Below, in pieces: positions 52,865-61,901 of a stretch of DNA of 64,000 nt (the first letter of the stretch is position 1; each line of letters starts with the position of its first letter). The notes beneath the pieces were generated by a model. That model made no database searches and was not told where the DNA came from. It worked only from the letters and a program-made list of their open reading frames with translations. Origin of the DNA: Roseiflexus castenholzii DSM 13941 (GTDB lineage: Bacteria > Chloroflexota > Chloroflexia > Chloroflexales > Roseiflexaceae); contig NC_009767.1 of NCBI RefSeq assembly GCF_000017805.1, positions 4,319,001 to 4,383,000 on the forward strand, in the 5' to 3' direction. The translations under genes and the position numbers were made by a program.

Positions 52865-55093
52865 ATGTCCTTTGAACAGATCATACGCCAGTATGGTGAC
52901 GACCTTTACCGTCTGGCGATCCTGCTGACGCCTGATCCAGCAGCGGCACATGCGCTGCTGCGGCGCGTTGCTCGTAGTTTTCGTGAATGCGATCCCGCCA
53001 GTGTGCTCAATGTGGCCCAAGCACTGCACGAACTCGCACACACGCGACACAACTCACTCCGTCGCAACAGATTACCCGGCTGGGTAGGCGCGCCTGGCGT
53101 CACCGCCGAAGACGCCCCATTGCTTGCCACGATTGCGCGCCTGCCTCACGCACAACGACTGGCGTTGGGGATGGCAGCGCTCCATTCCTTCGATGCAGAG
53201 GAGCGTTCATCGTACACCATCGCCGGGCAGGAATGGCGCACCCTGGTGCGAGACGCGCTTCTGTCGCTACTACCGGTCATTGATCCGGCGATTGATCGGT
53301 CTATGTTCGACCCGGATCAGGCGCCAGAGGAGTGCCGCCCTGTGCGCGCGGCCCTCACACTCGACCCGACAGTAGTGCATGCCAGTTCCACGATGCGCGG
53401 GCATCTGGCGCTCTGCGCGATGTGCCGGCAGGCGGCGCGCGACTGGCGAAGTGTAGTGATGCAGGTAGAAGAGACCCTGCGCGGTGCGTTGCGTCCAATC
53501 CGTTTGCCGGAAGATGTGGCGGCGCAGACGATAGCCGCGGCGCGTCCTGATCCACGTCCAATCAGACGACGCCTGATCGAAAGCCGGTGGTTGCGCCGTG
53601 CATTCCTGCCGCTGGCAGTGATGTTCCTGATAGCGCTAATCATCTGGCCCCGTGGTCAGGTCGAAGAAGAGTCGCCTCCAACCGCTCCCATCCTCTCACT
53701 TCATGAATTGATCGAGCGCGCGGAGCAGACCCTGTATGCTCCGTCGCCTGGCGAGGGAGGCTGGCAAGGCGGATATCTCATACGCTGGACTTTTGCCGAC
53801 CAGACGTATGCCTACCTGCGCGGCGATCTCTGGATCGACCGTGAAACCGGGCAGCACCGAATTCAGTTGGTCCACCAGCAGGGAGGCGCTCCCTACGAAT
53901 TTCAACTCGTCGATAGTCGCAGTCAGGCGTGGTACGCTGTGGCGCCAGCATACAGCGCAACTCTGGGATTGCCGCTCGAAGGCGAGGAGTCATGGGGCAT
54001 ACGCGCCAGTGCTGATGCCGACATGCGGCAGCGTCTGTTGCAGGCACGGTTGAACAGCGGGGCATGGGTGACACCGCGCCTCTATCTGGCGCAGGCGCAC
54101 ACGGCAGAGTTGCAGCGTTGGGGACGACGGCAACTCGACGACGGCACACAGGTCGAAGTGATCGGATTTCGCGGCGTCAGCCTGCCTGGTTTCCCACCCG
54201 ACGCACCGAACACGGTCGACTCGAGCGCCACGATCCTGCTGGTGATCGATGGAGTGACCGGTTCACTACGTGAAATCCGTGAATTGATCGGTCCTTCCGA
54301 AGGGGAGCAGGTGAGCCGCACCGTCTGGGCATTCGACGGTGGGCGCGAAGTGGATCCACGCGATGAAGCGCGCATCTTTGGCATCGCATTCGCCTGGAAT
54401 GGGCGGGGAACGTTCACCGCGCGGAACGAAATTGCCTCGCCCTATCTTCCGCTCCTCCCGTCAGAGGCGATCATCCCGCTCGAACAGGCAATGCGTGAGA
54501 TGATTGTGCTTCCCGATCCACCGTCCGATACCGTCGAGGCGATCCTGGCGCGCGACCTGCCGATGATTAAGGATGAGATATGGAGTAGTACCACCCGGTA
54601 TATTGCGATCTACATCGGCGCAGGGCGACGGTTGATCATCAGAGCAGCATATATTGCCGATACGCCGGCGTTTGAAGCATTCACCAGCACTGATGTCGAG
54701 CAGTTGCGTGTAGGACCGTATGGAGTCTGGTTACGTCCAGGCGTGCGCTGGAACTATCGGGTGCTGATTGTGGATGGACAGTCGCCGCTGTGGAAAGCGC
54801 CCGGAGACGAAGGAGGGCGCTATTTGCCGCTCCAGCCGTTGGTTGTGGACGTGCGTCCGCCTTTGGAGGCAGCATCTCGAAGCGGCGATGAGATGCCACA
54901 ACGTCAGAAGAGCGTTGGAGATGTGCAGCCGTTTCCGTTGGAATCGATGGCTTCTCTAGATATAGAAGCGCAAGGATATACACGCGCTGAGGTGTTGAAG
55001 ATAGTGGCGTCGCTTGGCGTGATAACGCCACAGCGGTATGAAGAGCAACGAGCGTTTTTTCTCGCTGACGCAACTGACTCAACACCTCGCTGA
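52865..55093 (+). CDS. Membrane protein fusing a degenerate ECF sigma-like region to an anti-sigma-like zinc finger
   Basis: Protein of 742 aa. Residues 1-50 (FEQIIRQYGDDLYRLAILL) match the ECF sigma region 2 pattern. Residues about 90-135 (LPHAQRLALGMAAL) resemble the region leading to sigma region 4, but the DNA-recognition helix is not evident. Then an anti-sigma zinc-finger HLALCAMC (His180, Cys184, Cys187), a linker, a TM helix (about 243-262) and a large extracytoplasmic domain (about 280-740). The plain reading is a sensor whose cytoplasmic part combines both partners of an ECF/anti-sigma pair. ATG at 52865 lacks a strong ribosome site. Fusion is seen; regulatory role is inferred. Confidence 0.72.
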   Translation: MSFEQIIRQYGDDLYRLAILLTPDPAAAHALLRRVARSFRECDPASVLNVAQALHELAHTRHNSLRRNRLPGWVGAPGVTAEDAPLLATIARLPHAQRLALGMAALHSFDAEERSSYTIAGQEWRTLVRDALLSLLPVIDPAIDRSMFDPDQAPEECRPVRAALTLDPTVVHASSTMRGHLALCAMCRQAARDWRSVVMQVEETLRGALRPIRLPEDVAAQTIAAARPDPRPIRRRLIESRWLRRAFLPLAVMFLIALIIWPRGQVEEESPPTAPILSLHELIERAEQTLYAPSPGEGGWQGGYLIRWTFADQTYAYLRGDLWIDRETGQHRIQLVHQQGGAPYEFQLVDSRSQAWYAVAPAYSATLGLPLEGEESWGIRASADADMRQRLLQARLNSGAWVTPRLYLAQAHTAELQRWGRRQLDDGTQVEVIGFRGVSLPGFPPDAPNTVDSSATILLVIDGVTGSLREIRELIGPSEGEQVSRTVWAFDGGREVDPRDEARIFGIAFAWNGRGTFTARNEIASPYLPLLPSEAIIPLEQAMREMIVLPDPPSDTVEAILARDLPMIKDEIWSSTTRYIAIYIGAGRRLIIRAAYIADTPAFEAFTSTDVEQLRVGPYGVWLRPGVRWNYRVLIVDGQSPLWKAPGDEGGRYLPLQPLVVDVRPPLEAASRSGDEMPQRQKSVGDVQPFPLESMASLDIEAQGYTRAEVLKIVASLGVITPQRYEEQRAFFLADATDSTPR

Positions 55094-55098
55094 GCATC

Positions 55099-55587
55099 TC
55101 AGCGATTTTCCTCGCGGCGCTGAAGTTGTTCGGCAGCCTGACGCTGCACCCAGAGCGGTGGTACGCCATAGAAAGCGCGTTCGGCGTCGGTGACGTTCGG
55201 ATCGACGCGCCCAACGGTCCAGCGTCCATTTTCGCGGATGAATTGCGTGCCGAAGCGCTGCGGTTGACCGCGCGCCAGCAGCGATCGGTCCCACGCCGCA
55301 GCAATGATCGACCACGCGCGCGGATCACCCAGATCAGCAGCGCGCCGGGCAAGAAGACGCGCCAGTTCCCAGTGCGCCGGTTCTTCGCCGTAGAGCATCA
55401 CCAGCGACGCATGGTAGAAATCACGCTCGGTCTGAAGTTTTCCCTGAGCGTACAGTGTGGCTACGCGGGCGCGACGCTGCCGACCGCGTCGGACGCGATC
55501 CTCCGCATCGGCATCGAGGTCGATAATCTGTTCCTCCGCCAGGCGCTCCAGTTCGGCGCTCACGTCATCCGGCATATACCTGTCCAT
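55099..55587 (-). CDS. DUF6624-like hypothetical protein
   Basis: Protein of 162 aa. Helical N terminus (ELERLAEEQIIDLDADAEDR), then HASLVMLYGEEPAHWELARLL and AAAWDRSLLARGQPQRFGTQF, which resembles the DUF6624 core (DR-x-L with QxxGTQ). Soluble. Start MDRYMPDD at 55587; the longer frame from 55683 enters repeat DNA. It ends 5 bp from the convergent sigma/anti-sigma gene. Confidence 0.65.
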   Translation of the reverse strand: MDRYMPDDVSAELERLAEEQIIDLDADAEDRVRRGRQRRARVATLYAQGKLQTERDFYHASLVMLYGEEPAHWELARLLARRAADLGDPRAWSIIAAAWDRSLLARGQPQRFGTQFIRENGRWTVGRVDPNVTDAERAFYGVPPLWVQRQAAEQLQRREENR

Positions 55588-56057
55588 CGTGCGCTCCTGC
55601 AACCCATACTGCCAATTATACCACTTTGCGATGGTGAACGAGGGGCAAGAGGCAAGCGAGGTTGACCGTTGAAGGCTGCACATGGCTCAAGCGCACGGCT
55701 CGGAACGGTGCGTCCCCATGCCTTCCAAGCAGCCGACGCACATATGTTCCGTCCGTTCCCCAATCCGGCGGTGAAGAACCAGGGTTAAGGCGCAACCGGC
55801 GAGGGCGAAGGGCATACCGAACGTCTGCGTCCCCGCCGCTGCGATGACAACGAACCGCGATGCACAAGGACGCCCAATACGGCGTCAGAAGGCTTCACCT
55901 GATAGTCTCTCTGCGTGGACGCCCCTGCTGGCAGGTTGAGGCGATCCTGCATGGGCGCCCACACGAGCGTACAGGCGATGTATGGATACCCGCACCGCGT
56001 GACGAACCGCCAGGGCAATGCAGGTTATCTTGGCGATCACTACGAGGATAACTCCTC
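55588..56057. other. Gene-poor interval with a fragment of the A1 repeat family
   Basis: Bases about 55636-55665 (GAGGGGCAAGAGGCAAGCGAGG) are one mini-copy of the A1/A2 purine word, in the same sense as A1. The rest shows no supported gene; possible ORFs are short and lack homology or ribosome sites. Confidence 0.6.
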
Positions 56058-56207
56058 ATACCAATTCCCTGTGACCATCCGGCATGGTCACCCCGAGCCG
56101 CGCGAGGGGTCGTGCGCGACCCGCACAGATTCCTCGCTGAGTTTACCCTGAGCGAAGCGAAGGACTCGGAATGACACGCATGCGGCATCTTCAATCGTCA
56201 TTGGTCT
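56058..56207 (-). repeat. Interspersed element with short terminal inverted repeats (copy 2)
   Basis: 150-bp reverse-orientation relative of 28293-28463. The ends are ATACCAAT and ATTGGTCT. The GTGACCAT hairpin and the GGGTCG-CGCACGACCC word are conserved; the TCATTCCGAG repeats are reduced. On the minus strand it starts within the stop codon of the beta-helix gene (56206), so it forms that mRNA's immediate 3' end. Confidence 0.85.
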
Positions 56208-58218
56208 AACCCAGCGCCTCGAGCAGCAGGTCAGCCTCCTCCGGCGTGATCCGTCCCTCGGCAACCATGCGCAGGATGGCGGCGCGTTGCTCTTCGATGG
56301 TCGTCCCAGACGGCGCGGTTTCCTGCACCGGCGCTTCATCAACAGTCACCGGCGTGGATTCGCCGGAGGGTGGCTCGCCGTTAATCCGAATCGTTGTACC
56401 GGTTGCCGCTGCTGGCGGAGGCGGCGCATGCGGCGGCGGAGGCGGCGGAGGCGGCGCATGCGGCGGCGGAGGTGGCGCCGGTGGTTGCGTTCGCGGGATG
56501 CCCATGCTTTCCAGTGCACGCTCGACCGCTTCAAGCGCGCCAACGATCCCGGCTTGCGCGGCGGCTGCCGCTTCGCGCTTCATCCGTTCCAGTCGTTCCT
56601 CGTCGAACCGCCATTCACGGTCATTAATACGCACGCGCACCTCGCGGGGATGCCCCCCGCGTTGCGCAGTTTCACGAGCGCGTTCTGCCGCTTCGCGCAT
56701 CTCGCGCTCGATCCGCTGGCGAAGGCGTTCGGCTTTGCGCTGCGAACGACGTGCCCACTCGTCGCTGCGCCCACCCATCTCCCGGCTGAACTCCTCCGCC
56801 CAACGGTTCATGTCCCGACCAAACTGCTCGCCCCAGCGCCCCATTTCTTCGGCGAACCGTTCCGCCCAGCGCCCGATGTCGTCGTTGGGAGCGCGCGAGC
56901 CGCTCGCGGGATGTGGAGCGCCCTCCCCCATCGAGCTGCTGCTGCGCGGCGTCGCTCCGCGCAGCGACAGATCACCGCCGATAAACAACTCAAGCAACGC
57001 TGCCCCTTCACCGTACACCGCACTGAACATCCCGCCACTGGCAGTGATACCGGGACCCCGAACCGTTCCGCCAACCGTTGCTCGCACTGTCAGGCTCACG
57101 TCGGACGGTAATTCGATGCGCGCATCGCCGCCGACATTCAGCCGGGTGACGCTATTCGGAGCGAACTCCATTGCCAGCGTCAGGTCGCCGCCGACATGCC
57201 CGACATGGGTTGCGCTCTTCACATTGCGCAGCATCAGGTCGCCGCCAATACCACCGGCTTTCAGATCATCGCCAATGTCAATGAACGTCGCGTCACCGCC
57301 AATGCTGCCGATGCTGAGGTCGCTGCCGACATTGCGCATATCTGCATCACCGCCAATCGAACCGAGCTTCACGCTACGCACCTGGTCAACCCGCACATCA
57401 CCGCTGATGCTTCCTCCTTCGACCGCGACGCGATCGCTTCGGCGCAGGCGCAGGTCACCATCCAGATCGCGGAAGCGCACGACCTCCGACACGCTGCTGG
57501 CGTGGAGGTCTCCGGCAATCGCGCCAACCATCAGGCTCTGTACTTCATCGACGCCGACATCGCCGGCGACATCGCTTAACGCGACCGTCCCCGACCGATT
57601 AACCTGTACATCGCCATCGATGGCTTCAACGACCCGCAGTTCGCCGACGCGCTCGACGAGCACATCACCGGCAATGCGCTCAAGTAACACCGCGCCGCGC
57701 ACATCCACCACGCGCAGATCACCATCGACACCCTGCGCTTCGATTGAACCGGCGCTGCTGACGGTCAGATCACCTTCGACCCGGCGCACCACAATCGCTT
57801 CATCTACTGCCGCAATCTGCGCATTTCCCGCCACATCGCCAACCCTGACCGCCGCAGCACGGTTGATGGCAAGATCACCTTCGACATCACCCAGCGTCAC
57901 CACGCCGCCGACACCTTCGATCCGCACATCGTCTTGAGCCGAGTCGAGGGTAAATGCCGCGATGCCGGAAACAAAAACAGCATCCTCAACGACTCCCCCA
58001 GAAACGGTTGCGGCCGTCGGCGCGCGCAATCGGAGATCGCCCTCGATGTCGCCGGGGATCACGACTCCCTGCTCATCATGTTCCAGTACAATTTCGTGCT
58101 CTTCTTCAACCCAGACCTCGAGCACACCGGACTCACCCGGCTCGACACGCAGCGCGCCAGTGCAACGGTCGAAGCGAATGCGCGGCGCATCACCGACAGA
58201 TATGTATCTGGCTGGCAT
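56206..58218 (-). CDS. Repetitive beta-helix protein with Pro-rich linker and SHOCT-like tail
   Basis: Protein of 670 aa. Residues about 60-400 consist of many repeats of the type GDVEGDL / IGGDATF / VRVDQVRSV, predicted to stack as a bactofilin- or DUF4097-like beta solenoid. A charged helical region (about 430-560, RRSQRKAERLRQRIEREMRE) follows. Then poly-Pro (PPPPPHAPPPPPPPPHAPP) and a C-terminal helical hairpin ILRMVAEGRITPEEADLLLEAL. No signal peptide. Last gene of a four-gene operon; possible scaffold or polymer protein. Confidence 0.78.
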   Translation of the reverse strand: MPARYISVGDAPRIRFDRCTGALRVEPGESGVLEVWVEEEHEIVLEHDEQGVVIPGDIEGDLRLRAPTAATVSGGVVEDAVFVSGIAAFTLDSAQDDVRIEGVGGVVTLGDVEGDLAINRAAAVRVGDVAGNAQIAAVDEAIVVRRVEGDLTVSSAGSIEAQGVDGDLRVVDVRGAVLLERIAGDVLVERVGELRVVEAIDGDVQVNRSGTVALSDVAGDVGVDEVQSLMVGAIAGDLHASSVSEVVRFRDLDGDLRLRRSDRVAVEGGSISGDVRVDQVRSVKLGSIGGDADMRNVGSDLSIGSIGGDATFIDIGDDLKAGGIGGDLMLRNVKSATHVGHVGGDLTLAMEFAPNSVTRLNVGGDARIELPSDVSLTVRATVGGTVRGPGITASGGMFSAVYGEGAALLELFIGGDLSLRGATPRSSSSMGEGAPHPASGSRAPNDDIGRWAERFAEEMGRWGEQFGRDMNRWAEEFSREMGGRSDEWARRSQRKAERLRQRIEREMREAAERARETAQRGGHPREVRVRINDREWRFDEERLERMKREAAAAAQAGIVGALEAVERALESMGIPRTQPPAPPPPPHAPPPPPPPPHAPPPPAAATGTTIRINGEPPSGESTPVTVDEAPVQETAPSGTTIEEQRAAILRMVAEGRITPEEADLLLEALG

Positions 58219-58229
58219 TTTCCTTACTC

Positions 58230-58601
58230 CTATTCTACAAAAATCTCGATACGCTCCCCTTCTTCGAGGTCCTGCAACTCGAAGATTCGTCCTGGCATAT
58301 CGCGCTCAATGGCGCGCAGCACGTCGTCATTCGTCACACTGGCGTTTCGCGGAAAGAGACGCGCACCCAGTTTGAGACCGACGGTCACCAGGCTGGCGGG
58401 GATCGTGACATTGATCTTCTGTCGGCGCGAATGAAGATCAGTGACCACCACGCGCAATGAACGGGGGCGCGCTGCGGTGCGAGCACGAACACGCGCCACA
58501 TCGTCGGTGATGGCTTCGAGCAGACGAGCGCCTTCTTCGGCAGAGATCTGACCCTCTTCGACCATCCGCAGGATGCGCAGACGATCATCCGTCGTCGTCA
58601 T
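58230..58601 (-). CDS. Small protein with N-terminal SHOCT-like hairpin
   Basis: Protein of 123 aa. Residues about 6-35, RLRILRMVEEGQISAEEGARLLEAI, form the same hairpin as the end of the beta-helix protein. The second part (about 45-123) has a LRVVVTDLHSRRQKINVTIP strand pattern and ends EEGERIEIFVE, similar to YvlB-type or 'DUF2089-C' proteins. Starts 10 nt after the DUF2089 gene and lies 11 nt before the beta-helix gene. Soluble. Confidence 0.75.
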   Translation of the reverse strand: MTTTDDRLRILRMVEEGQISAEEGARLLEAITDDVARVRARTAARPRSLRVVVTDLHSRRQKINVTIPASLVTVGLKLGARLFPRNASVTNDDVLRAIERDMPGRIFELQDLEEGERIEIFVE

Positions 58602-58610
58602 ATGATGCTC

Positions 58611-58973
58611 CTATGATCTCAGCAACCGCAGCGCATCCTCGACCGAAATCTCCTTCGCCGCCAGGCGGTCGAGAATGGCACGCCGGTCGGGACGGGCGTC
58701 TTCTGCGGGAGGTCCGTACCCAAGCGCCGCAACGACGTCGTCGAGGCGGCTGCGCGCCGTGTTGTAGGCGACTTTGAGGTCGCCGGCAACGCCATTGATA
58801 TTGCCGCGATTTTTGACGAGCAACTCGACAAACTCCAGTTGCTCGCGCGACAACCGCCCCAGGCGACCAAGTGCGAAGCGCCCTTCGATTGCAGTGTGGC
58901 AGGCGTCGCACTCCATACGTGTGACATGCAACGCCTCACCGCAGACCGGGCATGTGGTAAGAAGGGGATTCAT
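58611..58973 (-). CDS. DUF2089 family zinc-ribbon regulator-like protein
   Basis: Protein of 120 aa. Zinc ribbon CPVCGEAL ... CDACH, a helix-turn-helix-like middle (LSREQLEFVELLVKNRGNINGVAGDLKVAYNTARSRLDDV) and a C-terminal hairpin ILDRLAAKEISVEDALRLLRS. This is the DUF2089 architecture; a transcription-factor role is suggested by the HTH. The start MNPLLTTCPVC at 58973 was chosen over 58982 because it matches the family N terminus. Confidence 0.85.
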   Translation of the reverse strand: MNPLLTTCPVCGEALHVTRMECDACHTAIEGRFALGRLGRLSREQLEFVELLVKNRGNINGVAGDLKVAYNTARSRLDDVVAALGYGPPAEDARPDRRAILDRLAAKEISVEDALRLLRS

Positions 58974-59021
58974 GGAAGGCATCTCCTTTGTTCAGAGTCG
59001 CCTGATTCGGCAGGTTGGCCG

Positions 59022-59231
59022 TCAGGCGCCGGCAACACGCGCCGGTTCGACCCGTCTGGGGTCATGGAAACGTGCGCCCAGCCAGGTGAGAGCGCGCTCT
59101 GCGAGGCGCATTGTGCGGCGGGTGGATGCGGCGCGCGCCTGCCGGGCTTTTCGCTCTTCAGACACCTCGGCGAGCATGGTCTGATACCGCTCGCGCGCTA
59201 TATCCAGCGATTGTTCGAACGTCAGCAGCAT
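59022..59231 (-). CDS. Small helical protein, first gene of the SHOCT operon
   Basis: Protein of 69 aa: MLLTFEQSLDIARERYQTMLAEVSEERKARQARAA... helical and strongly charged. AAAGGAGG lies 8 nt before the ATG at 59231. Not recognised by family. It is the first gene downstream of a strong promoter. Confidence 0.65.
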   Translation of the reverse strand: MLLTFEQSLDIARERYQTMLAEVSEERKARQARAASTRRTMRLAERALTWLGARFHDPRRVEPARVAGA

Positions 59232-59283
59232 CGCAACCACCTCCTTTCAATCTGACCGGCACTTTGTGCTTTCTCCGTTGCAT

Positions 59284-59312
59284 ATCTTACCATGCTTCTC
59301 CTAAAAAGTCAA
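59284..59312 (-). promoter_or_regulatory. Promoter of the four-gene SHOCT-like operon
   Basis: Minus strand: TTGACT (59312-59307), 17-nt spacer, TAAGAT (59289-59284) preceded by TGG (extended -10). It drives 59231 > 58973 > 58601 > 58218. Confidence 0.75.
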
Positions 59313-59399
59313 TGTATCTTGGTGTTTTACATTACTAATGTGATGTTATTCGCCAAATACTTTGAAAACCAATGAGATACTACTCAAAAGAGCATGCCA

Positions 59400-61810
59400 T
59401 CATCGCCGCACAAGCATCCCAACCGTCACAATCACCAGTGTTGCCAGGCTGATCGCTCCGCCGATCAGGAACGGGCGCGGACGGTAGACGAACTCGACGG
59501 TATGCGCTCCAGGCGCCAACCAGACGCCGCGCAGCGTATAGTTGGCGCGCACAACCAGCGCCGGCTTGCCGTCTACGATGACTTCCCATCCATCGTAGTA
59601 GGCGTCCGCCAAAACGAGCAACGCCGGTACAGAAGGCGCAGCGATGACAGTGACGGCATTCGGCGCATAGCGCACGGTTGGGGTTGGGTCGGAGATGGCG
59701 GGGGCGGGTCCGACTGCGGGCAGCGGCTCTGGCACAACCGCTCCAGTTGCCGGATCGAAATCGGGGCGCGCCATGAAATCGAGCTGCGCATCGTCATCGG
59801 GGATGGTTGCGACGCGATAGACGAGCCAGGCGCGCGGGAGCGCCCTGGAGTTGCGATAAATGCGACCCTCATCGCTTTCGTGAACCAGTTCGAGACCGGG
59901 ATAGCGCATTTCCGTCGCACTGCCCGGCGGGAAGATGAGGTACTGCACGTTGAGCATGTCGAGCAATCGCGGACGTTCATACGCCGACGTCAGGAAGGCG
60001 CGCAGGCTGACGTTTCCTTCGCTCGTGCGGCGATAGTCCTTGCCGTCGATCAATCGCGCCAGGCGATTGTAGCGCGCCGGGTAGAGCGAATGATAGCCGC
60101 GCACATCCTCCAGACCGTATGCGCTCGCCAGATTCGGCGGTCGTGCATCATAGTCGGCGCCATGGATGCGGAACGGTCCCGGTTGCGCTTGCAGGAACGC
60201 AATCTGGCGCGTCGGCGGGTAAAGGACCTGGAAAAGTTGCCGATCACGCGGATAGTTTGCCAGTTCGCGGGTCAGATCGGTCGTCGGCTGTGCAATCGAC
60301 GGCGGGACCGAGGTGTTGAACCCTGCGCCATACCACCACATATCGAGCGCAGCAATGGCGATCACCGGCGCAAACGCGATTGCGGCATTATGGCGGTAGA
60401 GACGCAGGAACACAATGCTCGCCAATCCGATGACGCCAAAGATGAGCGGCGGAAGCAGTTGCTGGCTGCGGATCATCGTCAGATACTGACCAAACCGCGA
60501 CTGCGGCGTGAAGAGCGCCAGATGATGGAGCGACCATCCGGCAATGAATGCGCCAACGACGAGAAGCAGAAGGCGAGCAACTGGCAGTCGGACACGCCAG
60601 CCTGCACCAGGGGATGCGCTCTCCCACACGCCAGCGTCGGCGGGCGTATACAGCCGCTGCGCTGCAATGCCCGCAAGGACGGCTACGGCAAAGCCCCACA
60701 CCATGTACCAGCGAGTGTGATCCTCGAACTGGCGATACGATGGGATGAGGGCAATAAAGACCTGGAGCAGCGGCGTGCGCACCGCCAGTGCGAACGATGC
60801 CACGGCCAAGATGCCAAAGAACGCCGCCAGGCGGTGACGCGCCAGCGCCAGCCCGATGATCGCCAGCGCCAGCGGCGCCAGTCCGACGTAGGGGTAAGGA
60901 ACCTGGAAAGTTGGCGGTCCCCACACAGGCGGCGGTCCGATCCGCTCGAAGCCGCCAAGCGCGGGAAAGATGAGCCGTAGCATGCTGCCGAAGCGCTCTT
61001 CCGGCGGCGCCAGCGAGAAGCCGATGTCGCTCCGCTGCCCCTGCGCCGACAGCGCCATTGCGGGCAGCAGTTGTACGGCGCTCAAGCCGAGACCCAGCGC
61101 ATACGTCAGCGCCAGCCCGATCAGCAGACGCCGGCGTGGCGTCGTGCACCCTTCGTCGCGCTGCACGATGCGGAACAGCGCGTAACAGCCGGTCGCCACA
61201 TACGTGTAAAACGCCAGTTGAATCTGCGCCAGCACCACGAGCCCCAACATCGCGGCTGCAACTGCCCAACTCCGCCAGGCGCCGCTGCATATTGCGCGTT
61301 CAATGCCCCAGAAACACCACGGCAACATCGCAGTCGCGCCCGACAATTCCGGGAACGGCAGGTAGGTGAGCATATGCCCGGTGAACATATACGCAACGCC
61401 TGCGAGCGTCGCCGGTCCTTCGTCCAGCCCAATGCGGCGCGCAAACGCGTAACTGCCTAGCCCGGCGAGGATCAGTTGCACACAGGCGTAGACGCCAAAT
61501 GCTCTATCAAGCGGTACGATGAGAAAGATAAGACCAGGCGGGTAAGTAGTGGGACGCCGCTCAGAATTGACGGATTCCACAGGGTCCAGGCGCCCTGGCG
61601 CACCATCTCGTTCGTCAACAGGCGCCGGGGATAGATCTGGCGGATCGAGTCGGTCGAGACGTGATTATTGACCGGCACACGCTCATACGAGTAGCGCCAC
61701 GGGTGCAGGTGCAGTAGTGCATCGAGCGGCAGGAAGACCTCGCCGCCAATGAGCGGACGCCAGAGAAAGATCACCGCACTTAAGCAAATGACCGCGATCG
61801 CAACGCTCAT
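59400..61810 (-). pseudogene. YfhO-family membrane protein gene broken by a frameshift
   Basis: The N-terminal part is in one frame (starting MSVAIAVICL at 61810, through LPLDALLHLHPWRY and WNPSILSGVPLL) and the C-terminal ~720 codons are in another (TYPPGLIFLIVPLDRAFGVY onward, ending 59400). The family consensus has a few residues (typically ANPQSAxFYPP) between PLL and YPP, so about 23 or 25 nt are missing near 61545-61555. The rest is YfhO-like: about a dozen TM segments, then a lumenal beta-domain (from about nt 60000) and a final TM. YfhO-type proteins relate to cell-wall glycolipid or teichoic acid glycosylation. Either a pseudogene or an assembly error. The start may be 61921. Confidence 0.8.
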
Positions 61811-61901
61811 ACGCTGAAGCGCCGGTTTGCCTGCGGAGAACGTTGCTCTGTGATAGCTCAGGATCTGTGCAAAACTGATAGCGGTTTTCTGTCGAGCGGT
61901 G

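Noticed and set aside
56246..57937. 563-codon + strand ORF opposite the beta-helix gene
   Set aside because: The Ser/Pro/Arg-rich product mirrors the repeat; the minus strand has operon context, promoter and ribosome sites.
59394..60980. 528-codon + strand ORF opposite the YfhO gene
   Set aside because: Shadow; the Arg/Gln-rich product has no domain, while the minus strand has YfhO features.
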